The position numbers and the translations under genes were made by a program. The notes under the pieces were generated by a model. It did no database searches and was not told the DNA's origin. It worked only from the letters and a program-made list of their open reading frames with translations. Below, piece by piece: positions 49,103 to 63,008 of a stretch of DNA of 64,000 nucleotides. The first letter of the stretch is position 1. Each line of letters begins with the position of its first letter. This stretch comes from Pegea sp. RAD2-039 (taxonomy: Eukaryota; Chordata; Thaliacea; Salpida; Salpidae), in assembly GCA_034620365.1 (NCBI GenBank), contig JAQGEQ010000165.1:124001-188000 (forward strand), given 5' to 3'.

Positions 49103-49290
49103 TAAAACTTTTATAACCCATTTATTTATTTATTTATTTATTTATTACAATAAACGCAAAGAAGGGTGCCTAAAGAGAGCACCTCTCGCAAACACACATT
49201 CTCACAAATTAGATCTATTTGACGTGTAAACGAAAAAGCATATGACAATGAAGAATTGCACAGAATCATAGTATTGTAAAAGAGAAAAAT

Positions 49291-52200
49291 TCACAGTTTA
49301 GAAAGGGCAATGTTGGCGATATTATAACAATTCAGCTTTTTCTTGAACAACACAAGTCATTTTGACATGACGATCTCTGATGGCAGATTGTTCCATGTAC
49401 TGATTGTGTGGTATGAGAAAAAACTTAATCTGGTTAACGTAGCTGGTGGAGTGGGCTTATTAAGATATAATTTATGTCTTCTAAGTTGATATAACTTGAG
49501 GGAGAGACTAATGGAGAAAAAGTCATCAAAGTGAAGATCAATTAGGTTGTGAATAATTTTAAGAATCAGAATAAGGTCGTATATAATTCTTCGGATTTCC
49601 AAAGTATCTAGATTGAAGAAGCTGAGACGATGCTTATAACTCTCGTATTTGATATTAAGTTTCCTGCAAACCAATCTCGTAAATTTTGCCTGAACAGATT
49701 CGATTTTTCTGATATCACCAACTTGATATGGCATCCATGCACTGACATTGTATTCAAGAATAGGGCGTATGTACAGTTTGAAAAGGTTGACGAAAAACCA
49801 TGGATCTTTAGAATTAAAAGTCTTTATGATGAGGTGGACAAGCTTGATAGATTTTCCAAAGATTCTGGAAACATAACTGTGCCATTTGAAGTCAGATTTC
49901 AGAGTAATGCCGAGGTCTATGACTGAGGATACTCGTTCAAGAATAGATCCATTGATGTAGTATTGGTTGCTGAAGTTGGCAGCTGGCTTACGGGAGAATG
50001 TTATAACTTCGGACTTTGTTGGCTGGATTTTAAGTTGCCAATTCGCAGACCAGTTTTCTACAATGTTTAGTGCAGTTTGGAGTTTTGAGTGAGAACCAGA
50101 TAATAGCTTGATGTCATCTGCATACACAAACACACTGACATTGTCTACTGTTATTTGTCTTCTGATGAGGTCTTCAATGAAAATCAAAAGGAGAAGTGGA
50201 CCCAGGACGGAACCTTGAGGAACGCCGCTGGTGACTTTACTAGGAGTAGATAAAGATCTTTCTACACAGGTTCGTTGGGTTCTACCTGATAAGAAATCTT
50301 CAATCCATTTTAAGATAGAGTTGCTGATTTTTATGTTTTTCAATACAGTAATGAGCTTGTTGTGTGGAACAGAATCAAAAGCTTTAGCAAAATCAAGGTA
50401 TATGATGTCACATGGAGTATTACTTTCGTAATGAGCTGTAAGCTCATTGAAAAAAGTGAGATGTTGAGTCAAAGAAGATCTTTGCTTAACAAAGCCATGC
50501 TGGACATCAGATATTAGATGATGCTCCGTCAAATGACTGGTCATATGACTGTGAATGATATGCTCTTGAGTTCTGCAGATAACCGAAGTCAGCGAAACTG
50601 GTCTGTAGTTAAGTGCAGTGTTTCTGGGACCCTTTTTATAAATTGGAGTAATAATAGCATTCTTCCAAATTTTTGGAAGTCTTCCCCGCTTAAGAGTCAT
50701 GTTAAAGAGTAGCGATAAGGGTAGCGCTAAAGAAGAAGTACTTTTTCTTAAAATCAAAGCTGGGATTTGATCTGGGGTGTTGGAAACTGTTGATTTTAGA
50801 GAAGAAATAGCCTTAGATACTATATCAACTGTTATGTCTAGATCTACCATCTCAGAGATATTTGAAAGGATATTGGAGTAGGAAATAGTAGGAGTATTGC
50901 CATCATCGGTTATAAAAACCTTTTCAAATTGTTTGTTTAGCAATTCAGCTTTATTCTTTGGTTCCATCACCAGCTGATTGGCGTTATCAAGCAAGGGAGG
51001 TAGATGAGATCTCGCCTTAAGCTTGTGATTAATGAAGCCAAAAAACGTTTTCTTGCTAGGTGAAGATAAGATTGCACTTTCTTTTCCTAAATAGAAGCTA
51101 TAAACTGATTTCTTGTAGACTAGACAAAGATCTTTGTATAGAGGTTTGATGGAAGGATCTGCTTTAGTTTGTTTGTATAAGAGGTTTTTCAAATGCTGTA
51201 AATTCCTTAAATATCTTGGCAAGTGTGGTTTTTTGTTGACTCTATATAAAGGTATGAACTTTTTAATTGACTCATTAACAATGTTAGTAAACCTCGAGTA
51301 GATATCATTGATATCTTCGGTAGAGTTGAAAACAGAAATCCAGTCAACACCTGATAAAAACTTGTTTATACTGTTATAATTTCCACGATAAAAGTTCCGT
51401 ATGCTTGGAGTTTTAACGTTCGTAGAAAAAGTTTGTTGGAGCTTGAATTCAATCATATTGTGATCGCATGTCAGAGCAAAAGGTTCATTTTGATCAACGT
51501 AGATAACGTTCTCAGGTTTTGATGTGATGAGAAGATCCAAAGTATTACCACTAACTTGGGTTGGAAAAGTAACCATCGGAGATAGATTATTGGCATCAAG
51601 GAAGTTTACAAAGACATGACTCAGATTAGCTAAATTAGTTTTGTCTCCATTCAAATTAAACAATTTTCCATTGAATGCTAAATTTGGGTTATTCCAATCA
51701 ATTCTACTAAAATTAAAATCCCCGAGAATATAATTCTCAGGACAAACAAGGCTTTTCAGAACCTTCAATAAGGCCTTAATAGTAATCTCATCGTTAACTT
51801 TAGACGGTGGTAGGTAGGTACATATAAAGCGGGAAAACTTAGACTTTGAGTAATGAAAATTGAAAGCAATAATCTCAAATCCTGGGCAATCAATGGTATT
51901 TATCTTAATTCTTGAAATCATGGGTGCCAGTGATCTTTTATAGATTACACAAACACCGCCGCCTCTATCAAACAGTCTGTCTCAGCACAAAAAAGATCAC
52001 TGTCATCCAGAAAGGAGTCAGGATAAAAGGGTTTCAACCAAGTTTCGGTAATGAAAACAAATGTAAAATCTTGAGAAAGCAAAAGAGCTTTCAATTCGAA
52101 AATTTTGTTGACAATTGACCGTGCGTTGAAAAACATACCTAATATAAAAGAAAAATTGTCTTTTTGACACTTGTAAGATTTGGTGGTAGGCTTCTGTGTA

Positions 52201-52331
52201 CTGGTATCTTGGGCTGGAAGCATAGTATTAATAATTTTGTGCGAAGAGAGGTTGAATAAGGATGATGTGGGTCCAGTGGTTATTTTGCACTTCCGTTTTT
52301 TGAAAAGACCTTCACAATCTTTAAAGCCCAT
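49291..52331 (-). pseudogene. LINE ORF2: endonuclease and reverse transcriptase, frameshifted
   Basis: The N-terminal part of an APE-type endonuclease lies in one frame (52331 to about 51985; FFNARSIVNKIFELKALLL, FITETWLKPF). It continues, after a frameshift near 51970-51990, in a second frame through 49357 (DRGGGVCVIYKRS, GDFNFSRIDW, CDHNMIEFKL). Reverse transcriptase motifs follow: LNYRPVSLTSVICR, YLDFAKAFDSVPHNKL, GVPQGSVLGPLL and the catalytic VYADDIKLL. The conserved C-terminal module ends with STWNNLPSEIVMSK and a TGA that sits 22 codons before the end inferred from the other copies. ORF2 would nick target DNA and copy the element's RNA. It overlaps the end of ORF1 in another frame. Confidence 0.92.
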
Positions 52332-53287
52332 GGTGGACCTCGAACTTTGTATTTGAAATCAGTTGGTTGCTCTTTCTGATTTCGGCTGTACGCCTCTTTT
52401 AGAAGACGCTTATTTTCTAAGCGATCACCTTCACACATATCATGTGCTACTCTGATGCCCTGGAATTTTTCGTCCTGCTTAAGCTTATACAGCTTAGCAA
52501 GAAACTTACGTTTGTCCCATCTTTCCTGAAAGGACACTTTTAACGGTCTTTTATGATTTGATCTTTTTGCCCCGAGTCTGGTCATAGAAACTTTTGGAGC
52601 GTCCACAGCACCAAGGCTTTGAGTGCACATTTGATTAAAAGTCTTGATGTCATCGTCTTTATCAGTCTCAGAGACACCAAAGATGATGACATTGTTTTCT
52701 CTATCCTCCCGGTCCAGAGTAAGTTTTTTGTGCGTGTCAGTAACCTTCTTGGCAAGAAGTTGCACCACGCTAGTATTTTTTTTGGATCCAGAATTACCAA
52801 CAACTGAGGCCCATGTGAGAGGCTTCTTTGTGGAGGCATCCAGTTAAATCATAGATTTGGATAAGATAGAAATCTTTTCATTGATTTTGGCAACATCGTT
52901 GCCAATTTCGGATATAGATTTGGCCAATTCAGTGGATATGGTGTTGCTGATGTCGGACAATAGGCTTGTATTAGTATTGGACGAGGTAGTTGTTTTGTCC
53001 ATAGATCTACATTTAATGCAGGACCAACAAAATCCCACTTGCTACATTTCATTATTTTCAAATATATCATAAAATTTTTTACTCACATCACTACAAGTGA
53101 GGTGAAACCTAGAGAGGCATTTGATGCAATCTATTGCCAGATCTTCACCAGAGCAAGTTTTGTTATAAGCTTGGCAATTGCCATTGCAAGCTTGTTTTGA
53201 AGAACTTGGTTTGGTTGGGTTTTTTTTTGTTTTTTTTGGAGCTTTTGACCGCAAGGTCCTGTCATTTGTATCTACCATAGTTTCCAT
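52280..53287 (-). pseudogene. LINE ORF1: PHD-type zinc finger and RRM-like nucleic-acid binding protein
   Basis: One continuous frame of 336 codons starts at ATG 53287 and is interrupted by an in-frame TAG (53042-53044) and TAA (52844-52846). The N-terminus carries a PHD-like Cys/His finger (CNGNCQAYNKTC, DCIKCLSRFHLTC, then after the TAG CWSCIKC). A coiled-coil-like stretch follows (ISTELAKSISEIGNDVAKI), then a domain with DRENNVIIFGVSE and RPLKVSFQ resembling the RRM-like part of CR1/L2 ORF1 proteins. The stops fall inside or after the zinc finger, so no full ORF1 protein can be made. Confidence 0.85.
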
Positions 53288-53650
53288 GATAGATTTTTAG
53301 TAACTCCCACCAAAGTATAAAATTTATAAGTCAGATAAATGTATGTGATATGTATATAAATAAATATATAAATAAATATACCAAGTTAATAATATATAAT
53401 AAATAATAATAAGTAAAAATATAAATAAATACACTATAAAAGTTAATCACAGCTTATTAGCAGTTATTCAAATAGAGTATATAGAAATTGAAGATGATAA
53501 AAAGTCCAAATTGATTTCTAATCCAGATATAATCACAAAAAATATACAAATCATTTACTGAAAACAGTTTTATCAAAGCTTATAAGCAATATCAGAATAA
53601 ATTTGTTATTCTAATAACCTTATTCAGAAACCTTACTCAAATAAATTCAA

Positions 53651-53942
53651 AGTTTTTGAAAATAAATAAAACTGAAACAAATATCTAGAAGGCTTTATCA
53701 GCAGAAGACTTTTTTAGCTTTTTTCAAGCCAATTCCGATTAAGGGTCAAAACTTTGAACGATTTTCATAAAAAGAATATTTGTGTGACCTTCTTCAAGTT
53801 GATGATTTGCAACACAAATGCTGCTGCCTCGTTAGAACGGAAGACGAAGACTGAGAAATTGTTTTAAAGAACTACCGCCACCTACCGATTTCAAAAAACT
53901 TTTATTCACAGATTTAAAAAATTTAATTTATTTCAGTTGGCT
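53651..53942. repeat. 292-bp direct repeat, right copy, flanking the LINE
   Basis: Ungapped match to 48811-49102 with about 11 differences. It lies about 360 nt upstream (in element orientation) of LINE ORF1. Beyond 53942 the copies differ by a 7-nt gap and then diverge. Confidence 0.93.
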
Positions 53943-54055
53943 TTTATAACTCATTCATGTTCACAAAACTTTTCTGAAATTGTTCAGAATATGAAAACAA
54001 ACATTTAAAACGACAAAAAGTGTTTCCAAAACTGTTATTTGTAAATCCAACAACA

Positions 54056-56417
<2,362 letters not shown>

Positions 56418-57383
56418 TTTCTTTCACAGCTACAAGATGTTTAAAAATGTTTAAAAAATAAAATAGGATAGAAAAGAAACCATTAAAAAAAAATTATAGT
56501 TTATGATTAGATTTTTTTTAATACTTTGCTATTCACAATATACTTTGTCTATTAATACAGAAATATTTAGAATATTATTTGATTAATGTTTAAAAAGTCT
56601 AAAAAAATAATAATAAGATTTAATTAAAGTGAAAAAATATAAATAACAGATATTTTCGAACAATAATTTATAATATTTTGTGAAAATTATATTTATGTTG
56701 ATTATCAGAAAACTTCTACTTTAAAATATCAATTTTATCTATGATACGATGGGTTCTAAAATGCACATAATATTAGAAATAGTAACTGAACATGTGCTGC
56801 AATAAACCACTTTTATTTATATGCACTATAATGGCCATAAACAAAATATTATATTGAATTTGTTTTTTATAATTTTAAAATAAATAGGAAAAATTGAATA
56901 ATGAAAAAACTTAAAAGAATTTCAAAATATATTTTGATATATTTCCACCCTTATTGAAAAGTTAGCAAATCTTTTAAGGCCTATTAAGCGTTTATAAAAA
57001 TTTAAAAAAATCGGTTATCAGATATTACGTAGAATTCCGCTATTAAATATTGATTTAATAATTTAATTTAAATAATTTACATCAGTTTTTAATGGTTTCT
57101 ATTATTGTTAAACATTATTAAATCATTAATATTATAAAATAATTTATTTTGATTTTTGATTAATTCAAAGATTTCTGTTACGTTCTCATTATCAGTTCAT
57201 TCTTCTTATAATGACTTATTAAGACCCATTGGGTCATTAGTTTTTCCAACAGAGTAACCAAGGTTTAAAGCATATTTTTTGAGTTCATCACTAAATTAAT
57301 TATTTACTAATTTAGAATTATTCTAAAAAGTAATTTCAGTAATTTGTTAACAAATGATATATGAGGTTGCCATTTTCTCTCCT
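56418..57383. other. Intergenic spacer
   Basis: AT-rich DNA upstream of the MBT gene. No further exon encoding an FCS zinc finger was found here on the minus strand. Confidence 0.5.
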
Positions 57384-58985
57384 TATTTATTTATTATAAT
57401 AAATGCGAAGGAGGGTACCTGAAGAGAGCACTTCTCGCTAACACACATTCTCACAAATAGCATCTAACAAGTTAGAAATATAGAAAGTAAAAGATGTAAC
57501 ACATGGCATTTCGATATCACTCAAAGCATATAACAGTGAACATTACATAGAATGTTAATAATATGAAAAATATAAAAAAATCACAGTTTAGAAATGACAA
57601 TGTTAGTAATATTATAACGGTTCAACTTCTGCTTGAACAATGCGAGTGACTTCGACATGGCAATATCTGATGGCAGCTGGTTTCAAGTATTAATTGAGCG
57701 GTATGAGACAAAATTCGCTTTGATTAACGTGCCAGGTGATATGGGCTTATTAAGATGTAATGTGTGTCGTCTGAGCTAATATAACATGAAGGAAGGACTA
57801 ATGGAAAAGAAATCATCAAACTGAATGTAAATTAAAATGTGGATAATTTCAAAAATAAGAATTAAGTCGTATTTAATCCGTCGAATTTCCAAAGTATCTA
57901 AATTGAAGAGACTAAGACGATGTTTTTAACTATCATATTTAATATTAGGTTTCCTGCATACTAATCTCGTTAATGTTGCCTGAACAGATTCGATTCTTTT
58001 GATATCACTAACTTGATATGGCATCCATGCACTAACATTGTATTCAAGAATTGGACGTACGTACAATTTGAAAAGATTGATAAAAAAGCATGGGTTCTTA
58101 GAATTAAAGGTCTTTATAATAAAGTAGGCAAGGTTGATTGATTTTTCCAAGATTTTGGTAAGATAAATCCATCGATGGAATAATTGGTTCAAGGAATTTG
58201 CAGCTGGTTTACGAGAGAAAATAATAAGTTCAGACTTTGTTGGGCTGAATTCTGAGCTGCCAGTTTATAGACCAGTTTTCTGCAGTTCTAGAAGCTGTTG
58301 ATTTTTAAGTTTTTCAATACAGTAATGAGCTTGTTGTGTGGGACAGAATCAAACACTTTAGCAAAATCAAGGTATATGATGTCACATGGAGTATTACTTT
58401 CGTAATGAGCTGTAAGCTCATTGAAAAAAGTGAGATGTTGAGTCAGGAAAGATCTTTGCTTAAGAAAGCCATGCTGGACATCAGATATTAGATGATGCTC
58501 CGTCAAATGGCTAGTTATATGGTTGTGAATGATATGTTCTTGAGTTCTGCAGATAACTGAAGTCAGCAAAACTGGTCTGTAGTTAAGTGCGGTGTTTCTG
58601 GGACCCTTTTTATGGATTGGAGTAATAATAGCTTTCTTCCAAATTTGTGGAACTCTTCCTCGCCTCAGAGTCATGTTAAAGAAAAACGATAAAGCTAGTG
58701 ATAAAGAAGAAGTACTTTTTCTTAAAATCAAAGCTGGGATTTGATCTGGGGTGTTGGAAACTGTTGATTTTAACAAAGAAATAGCCTTAGATACTATATT
58801 GACCGTTATGTCAAGATCTACCATCTCAGAGACATTTGTAAGAATGTCAGAGTAGGAGAGAGGAGTATTGCCATCATCGGTTATAAAAACGCTATTAAAT
58901 TGATTGTTTAGCAACTCAGCTTTATTTTCTGGTTCCAGTTCATAGACCAGTTTTCTACAGCATGAAGTGTAGTGGGTTTTGTAAG
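57384..58985 (-). mobile_element. Rearranged LINE copy (subfamily B)
   Basis: The 3' end with its 'taaa' tail begins at 57384. Coding remnants at 57926-58192 (LYVRPILEYNVSAWMPYQV) and 58288-58914 (TALNYRPVLLTSVICRTQEH, CDIIYLDFAKVFDSVPHNKL) are collinear with the 49-53 kb element. Between about 58265 and 58310 roughly 250 bp is deleted, removing the GVPQGS and YADD catalytic motifs. A short piece homologous to the deletion edge ('gaccagttttctacag') reappears at about 58945, at the 5' end. A further deletion of roughly 75 bp lies near 58150-58180. The copy is inactive. Its 3' non-coding part groups with the 2.7 kb copy. Confidence 0.9.
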
Positions 58986-59210
58986 CGAAAATTAACTGAA
59001 AATAGTTTAGTGTAACTTGTAAGAACCAAAACTAACTAACTGATTAACAAAAATATAAAAATAATTTCTTCAATTCTAAATCGAGAACTTCATCAAAAAT
59101 TACTTTTGTTGTCTGATAATAAATTTCGAAAAAATGTGTATCTTATACCAATAGATTTATTAGATCATAGGAAAATGTTATGATCAGTATTTAGAAGAAG
59201 AAAACTGAAA

Positions 59211-59537
59211 TTATTCATCATTCTCATAATCAGCGGGATTTTTTCTCTTCAAACGTTCATTTTCTTTCACCATCCAACTGGAAGCAACATAAAACCAAAC
59301 CATTGCTAAAAAAAAAAGGGAAATTACTTCAAATTGAGATGAATATCTAAAAAACTTACGAAATACGTAGATAAACATCCGATCTCTAAGACGTCTTGCA
59401 AGATTTGGGATCCTTGATGCGACTTGACCTTTCACTGGATTTTGTTCGAAGGGAGATACACTAAAGAGAATTACACCCTTTGGTTTGATGGGTAGATTTT
59501 CAAATGTAAGATGTTTTAATGCCGCTGTTAATTTCAT
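59211..59537 (-). CDS. UQCRQ: Cytochrome b-c1 complex subunit 8 (UQCRQ, QP-C)
   Basis: Two exons, 59360-59537 and 59211-59305, with a 54-nt phase-1 intron, giving 90 residues (family about 80). The small subunit of mitochondrial complex III sits beside cytochrome b and spans the inner membrane once. Diagnostic features: GVILFSVSPFEQNP (family SPFEQ), RIPNLARRLRDR, the single hydrophobic span MVWFYVASSW, and the C-terminal ERLKRKNPADYENDE, which closely matches the family's RSKRKNPAxYENDx ending. The splice restores the Pro that precedes the helix, as in relatives. The start is the first ATG. Nuclear-encoded and imported; no presequence is needed in this family. Confidence 0.93.
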   Translation of the reverse strand: MKLTAALKHLTFENLPIKPKGVILFSVSPFEQNPVKGQVASRIPNLARRLRDRMFIYVFRKFFRYSSQFEVISLFFLAMVWFYVASSWMVKENERLKRKNPADYENDE

Positions 59538-62500
59538 ATTTAATTATTTAAAACTACAGAAGCTGTTTACAGAAAAATATAAATTAAAAGTTGAAGTAAT
59601 TTAAATAAAATTAATTAATCAAATAATAAATAAATAAATAAATATATTGTTATAGAAACAAAGAATTCAAAGAATTTCAATTTTTATCATTTTTATTAAT
59701 TGATATAAAAATTATTAATATACAAAAGTATAAATTAAGATAAAAAAGTTTAAGAAAATTGTATGAAATGATTGAAAAATATTTTTATGTTTTAAGAACT
59801 TTTAGTCATAATTTTATCTAAAGTAAAATAAAAAAAAATAAAAAATAGAAAATAAAAAAATCACAAATAAAAAATAAATCATAACCACAAAAATTTATTG
59901 TAACTTTTATAATAAAAAGATGTATAAATGACTTTAACATGATCTCATTAAAATAAATGATAAAACTAAAAAAATTTACAAAGCTGAAAATATTAAACTA
60001 TTTTATAGTAATTTAGGAAAACAAATTAAATTTAAGTTTATCAATAAAGTAAATATATACAATAAATATCAAAAAGTAAAAGTTGAATGATAATATTCAT
60101 CTAATTTCTACATTAGTATTAGTGTTTGAATATCAAAAAACAAAACTTATTTAAGCAAAACATTTTCATATTACAATTTGAAAAGTTTATAATTAAAATT
60201 TATAATTTAAAGTTTTTCATTAACTACAAAAAAATGAAATAAAAAAATTAAATAAATCAAAAAATACTTTTATAAAAAACAAAAAAAAATAAATTATAGA
60301 ATAATAAATTAAATTAGAAGTGAATTATTAAAACAAATTTTAAAACTATATTACTAAAAATGTATTTATTAAACAATAAATTTTAAATATAAACTTTTAT
60401 CAATATCTTTTAAAAAAATTAATTTGAAAGTTATATTAGTTTATTGATGATAAGAAATTATCAAAGTTTCAATGTTCAGCATTCGACAAATTTCTTTAAC
60501 CTTGAAACTGAACTAAATAGAAAATATTTACTTATTGACTAATAAATATTAATTATTTCATTAAGTCAGTAAGTTAAGTTTTCTCTTAAAATAAACAATT
60601 TCATCTCAAAAATTATTTTTTTACCAGCCTAGAAATATTGTGTTAAACAAAAAAACAGTTTACTGATATAAAAAATAAATAGATTTCTAAGCAATCTGTA
60701 AATTTAACATGTATTTTTAGATTTCCCCATTTTGGTAACCACTATCACCTTATAAATAGTTCCTTTAGTATTATAGTGAGTAGTAAATGTTTTAATTTCG
60801 ATAAAAATAGAAATTAAAAAAACAAAAAAAAGCAAGATATGAAATTTAAAAGGCTTTTCAGGTCATTTTTTAAAGATTTTTGAGTTTCAACTACATACAA
60901 ATTGATGTAAACAAATTATACATGAATCGAATTATTCATCAATTGCATATGCACTAATATACATAGCAATATATCAATTTTTAGAAGATATCAGCTCAGA
61001 ATTTGTTTTTTGTCTTTTTGTCATCTTCATTTCTTCTTGGAAAGCTTCGCATTCAAATGTTCAATTCAGCAAAATACTCAAAAAATTTCAAAAGAGACTG
61101 AAAATTACTTTCTTTTAAGTATTTACTTTTTTACATAATATTTATATGATACATATACATTTATGTGATTGAAGAAAATATTTTTGCTAATGTTACTCAC
61201 TAATTAATTGGATAAATAAACTAACTGCTTAGCTAAATTAATAAATAAAATTTTTATTAAGTTTGTTTTATTTCATGAATATTTAATTTCTTGATTTATA
61301 CAAAATTGTTTGATTTTTTAAGTCATTGTATTTAACTCAATTTTTCTGTAGATTTAATAATTATTTTCGGTTTATTCGTTTTTCAAAAATTAGGGAATCC
61401 GTTTGCCAGTTACCAACCAGGTAACTCATTGTATTCTTTTATGATTTGTTATTAATAATTCTTATAATAAAACTTACCTAAATAAAAAAAGATTTAAAAT
61501 TGGTTACTTTTTCAAGTTGTACAATTTATTGTAATGACTTTATCAGTGTTATGTAGAAATTTTTTTAAATTTAACTTTTTTTGTTACTTTTACTTTTAAT
61601 GGCAAATTCAAACTTTTAAATTATTTTTCTGTCTAACTAAATTTGTAAACTTAATATATTATTTGAATTGATTGTTAAAATTAGGTGAATCTTAATTACT
61701 CTAAACAACTAAGAAAGCAATTTTTCTACTTTTTTGACCTTTTTTATCAAAGAGTTGTACAAAAACGTAAGTTTTTTTTTTTAACTGTCAGTAGATTTTT
61801 ATTTTGCAACTTTTAGATAATTTATATCATCATTGACTTTAGAAAGTAAAGTAATATACATTCGTTATTTTTTGCATGACTAGTACTTTGAGCTTTTGGG
61901 TAAAAATGACTTTTAAAATAAGAAAGTAAGCTTTTATTTAAAAATATTAAATCATAAAGAGTGTATAACAGTTTTTGAGATTTCAAATTTTTGTTAGGCT
62001 GCTATTCTATTTTTAGTTAGGACTATAAAGTATTTTTCATGAATCGACTGATTTAATTTATTAAATTTATCTCTGAAAAAATTTGAAGCTTTATTTGGTA
62101 AAATTTAAAAGTTTTAAAGTTGTAGTTATATTTAGAACAACTAAAAATTATTAAAAGTCCAAAATTACCTCTTAGTGATATCAGTCTAAATAGTTAAGTT
62201 GAAAGCTGTAATAAAAAGCTGTTCTGTTGGTTTTCGTCATCATCTCTTCGGATGTTTCAATTTTATATTTTTCTAATTTAGTTTAATTTTTAAATGGAGA
62301 TATTTTTGTTTAACATTTTCTTTATATTATCTTTATTTTATTATCTGTGTTTGAAATTTATATAATGATTAGATAATAATTAACTTTTTATTTTGAACAA
62401 ATCAGAAAATTGTTTATTTATCCCTGAAATTAATTGCTGCAAAACTTCTGAATATTTTGTAGAATTTAAAAACTGAATTTTTTAAAAGATTTTTTCTGTT

Positions 62501-63008
62501 ATAATTACATTTCTAACTATTTTAGCTAATAATACAATTTTTTTAAATATTTTAACTGAAGTTTTGCTTTATATTAAAGTTTGAATAAAATATTTAAACT
62601 AAAAGGTTTAATTATGAATAAACTTTAAACAAACTTTTATTTAAAAGTTTAAAGTTGTTTATTTATTTTCAGTTTGCACTAATATTTTTTCTTTTGAACT
62701 TTAATACTAAGTTTTGTTTACTTTTATTATTTAGATTTAGAATATATTTAGAATATAGTATTATAAGATCCTTATCTATTACCCTTAGTTTCTTAAAAAT
62801 CTATATTTTATAGTGATTTTCTAGAAACAAAATATTAAGTTATTATTTTAACTAAAAATTATAGATCTATATATAAAATATTTTTAGAACTATTAAATTG
62901 TAACTAAATATTTACCTCAAATCACTAATGGTATAAAATATTTAAAAATATTTTTTAGACTAACATTCTGATGTTGATATTAAAAAAAGAGTTTTAAAAG
63001 AAAGTCAC
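59538..63008. other. Long AT-rich intergenic spacer
   Basis: About 3.5 kb between the divergent UQCRQ (-) and Rab11-FIP-like (+) genes, with poly-A/T and AT runs. No exon, RNA gene or array was supported. The promoters of both genes must lie at its two ends. Confidence 0.55.

Larger units (their letters stand above)
49126..53290 (-). mobile_element. Near-complete CR1/L2-like LINE (subfamily A)
   Basis: A non-LTR retrotransposon on the minus strand with ORF1 (52280-53287), ORF2 (ending at 49291 or, with a premature stop, 49357) and a short 3' UTR that ends in repeated 'taaa'-type units at about 49126-49150. No LTRs of the retroviral kind are present. The 5' end is not defined; AT-rich sequence up to 53650 may be 5' UTR. 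Lesions (two stops in ORF1, one frameshift in the ORF2 endonuclease region, one early stop at its end) make it inactive but recent. Related but distinct copies lie at 2.7-3.6 kb and 57.4-59.0 kb, and a 3' fragment of this same subfamily lies at 56.1 kb. Confidence 0.92.

Noticed and set aside
49630-53072. Plus-strand frames across the LINE
   Set aside because: Antisense shadows of ORF1 and ORF2.
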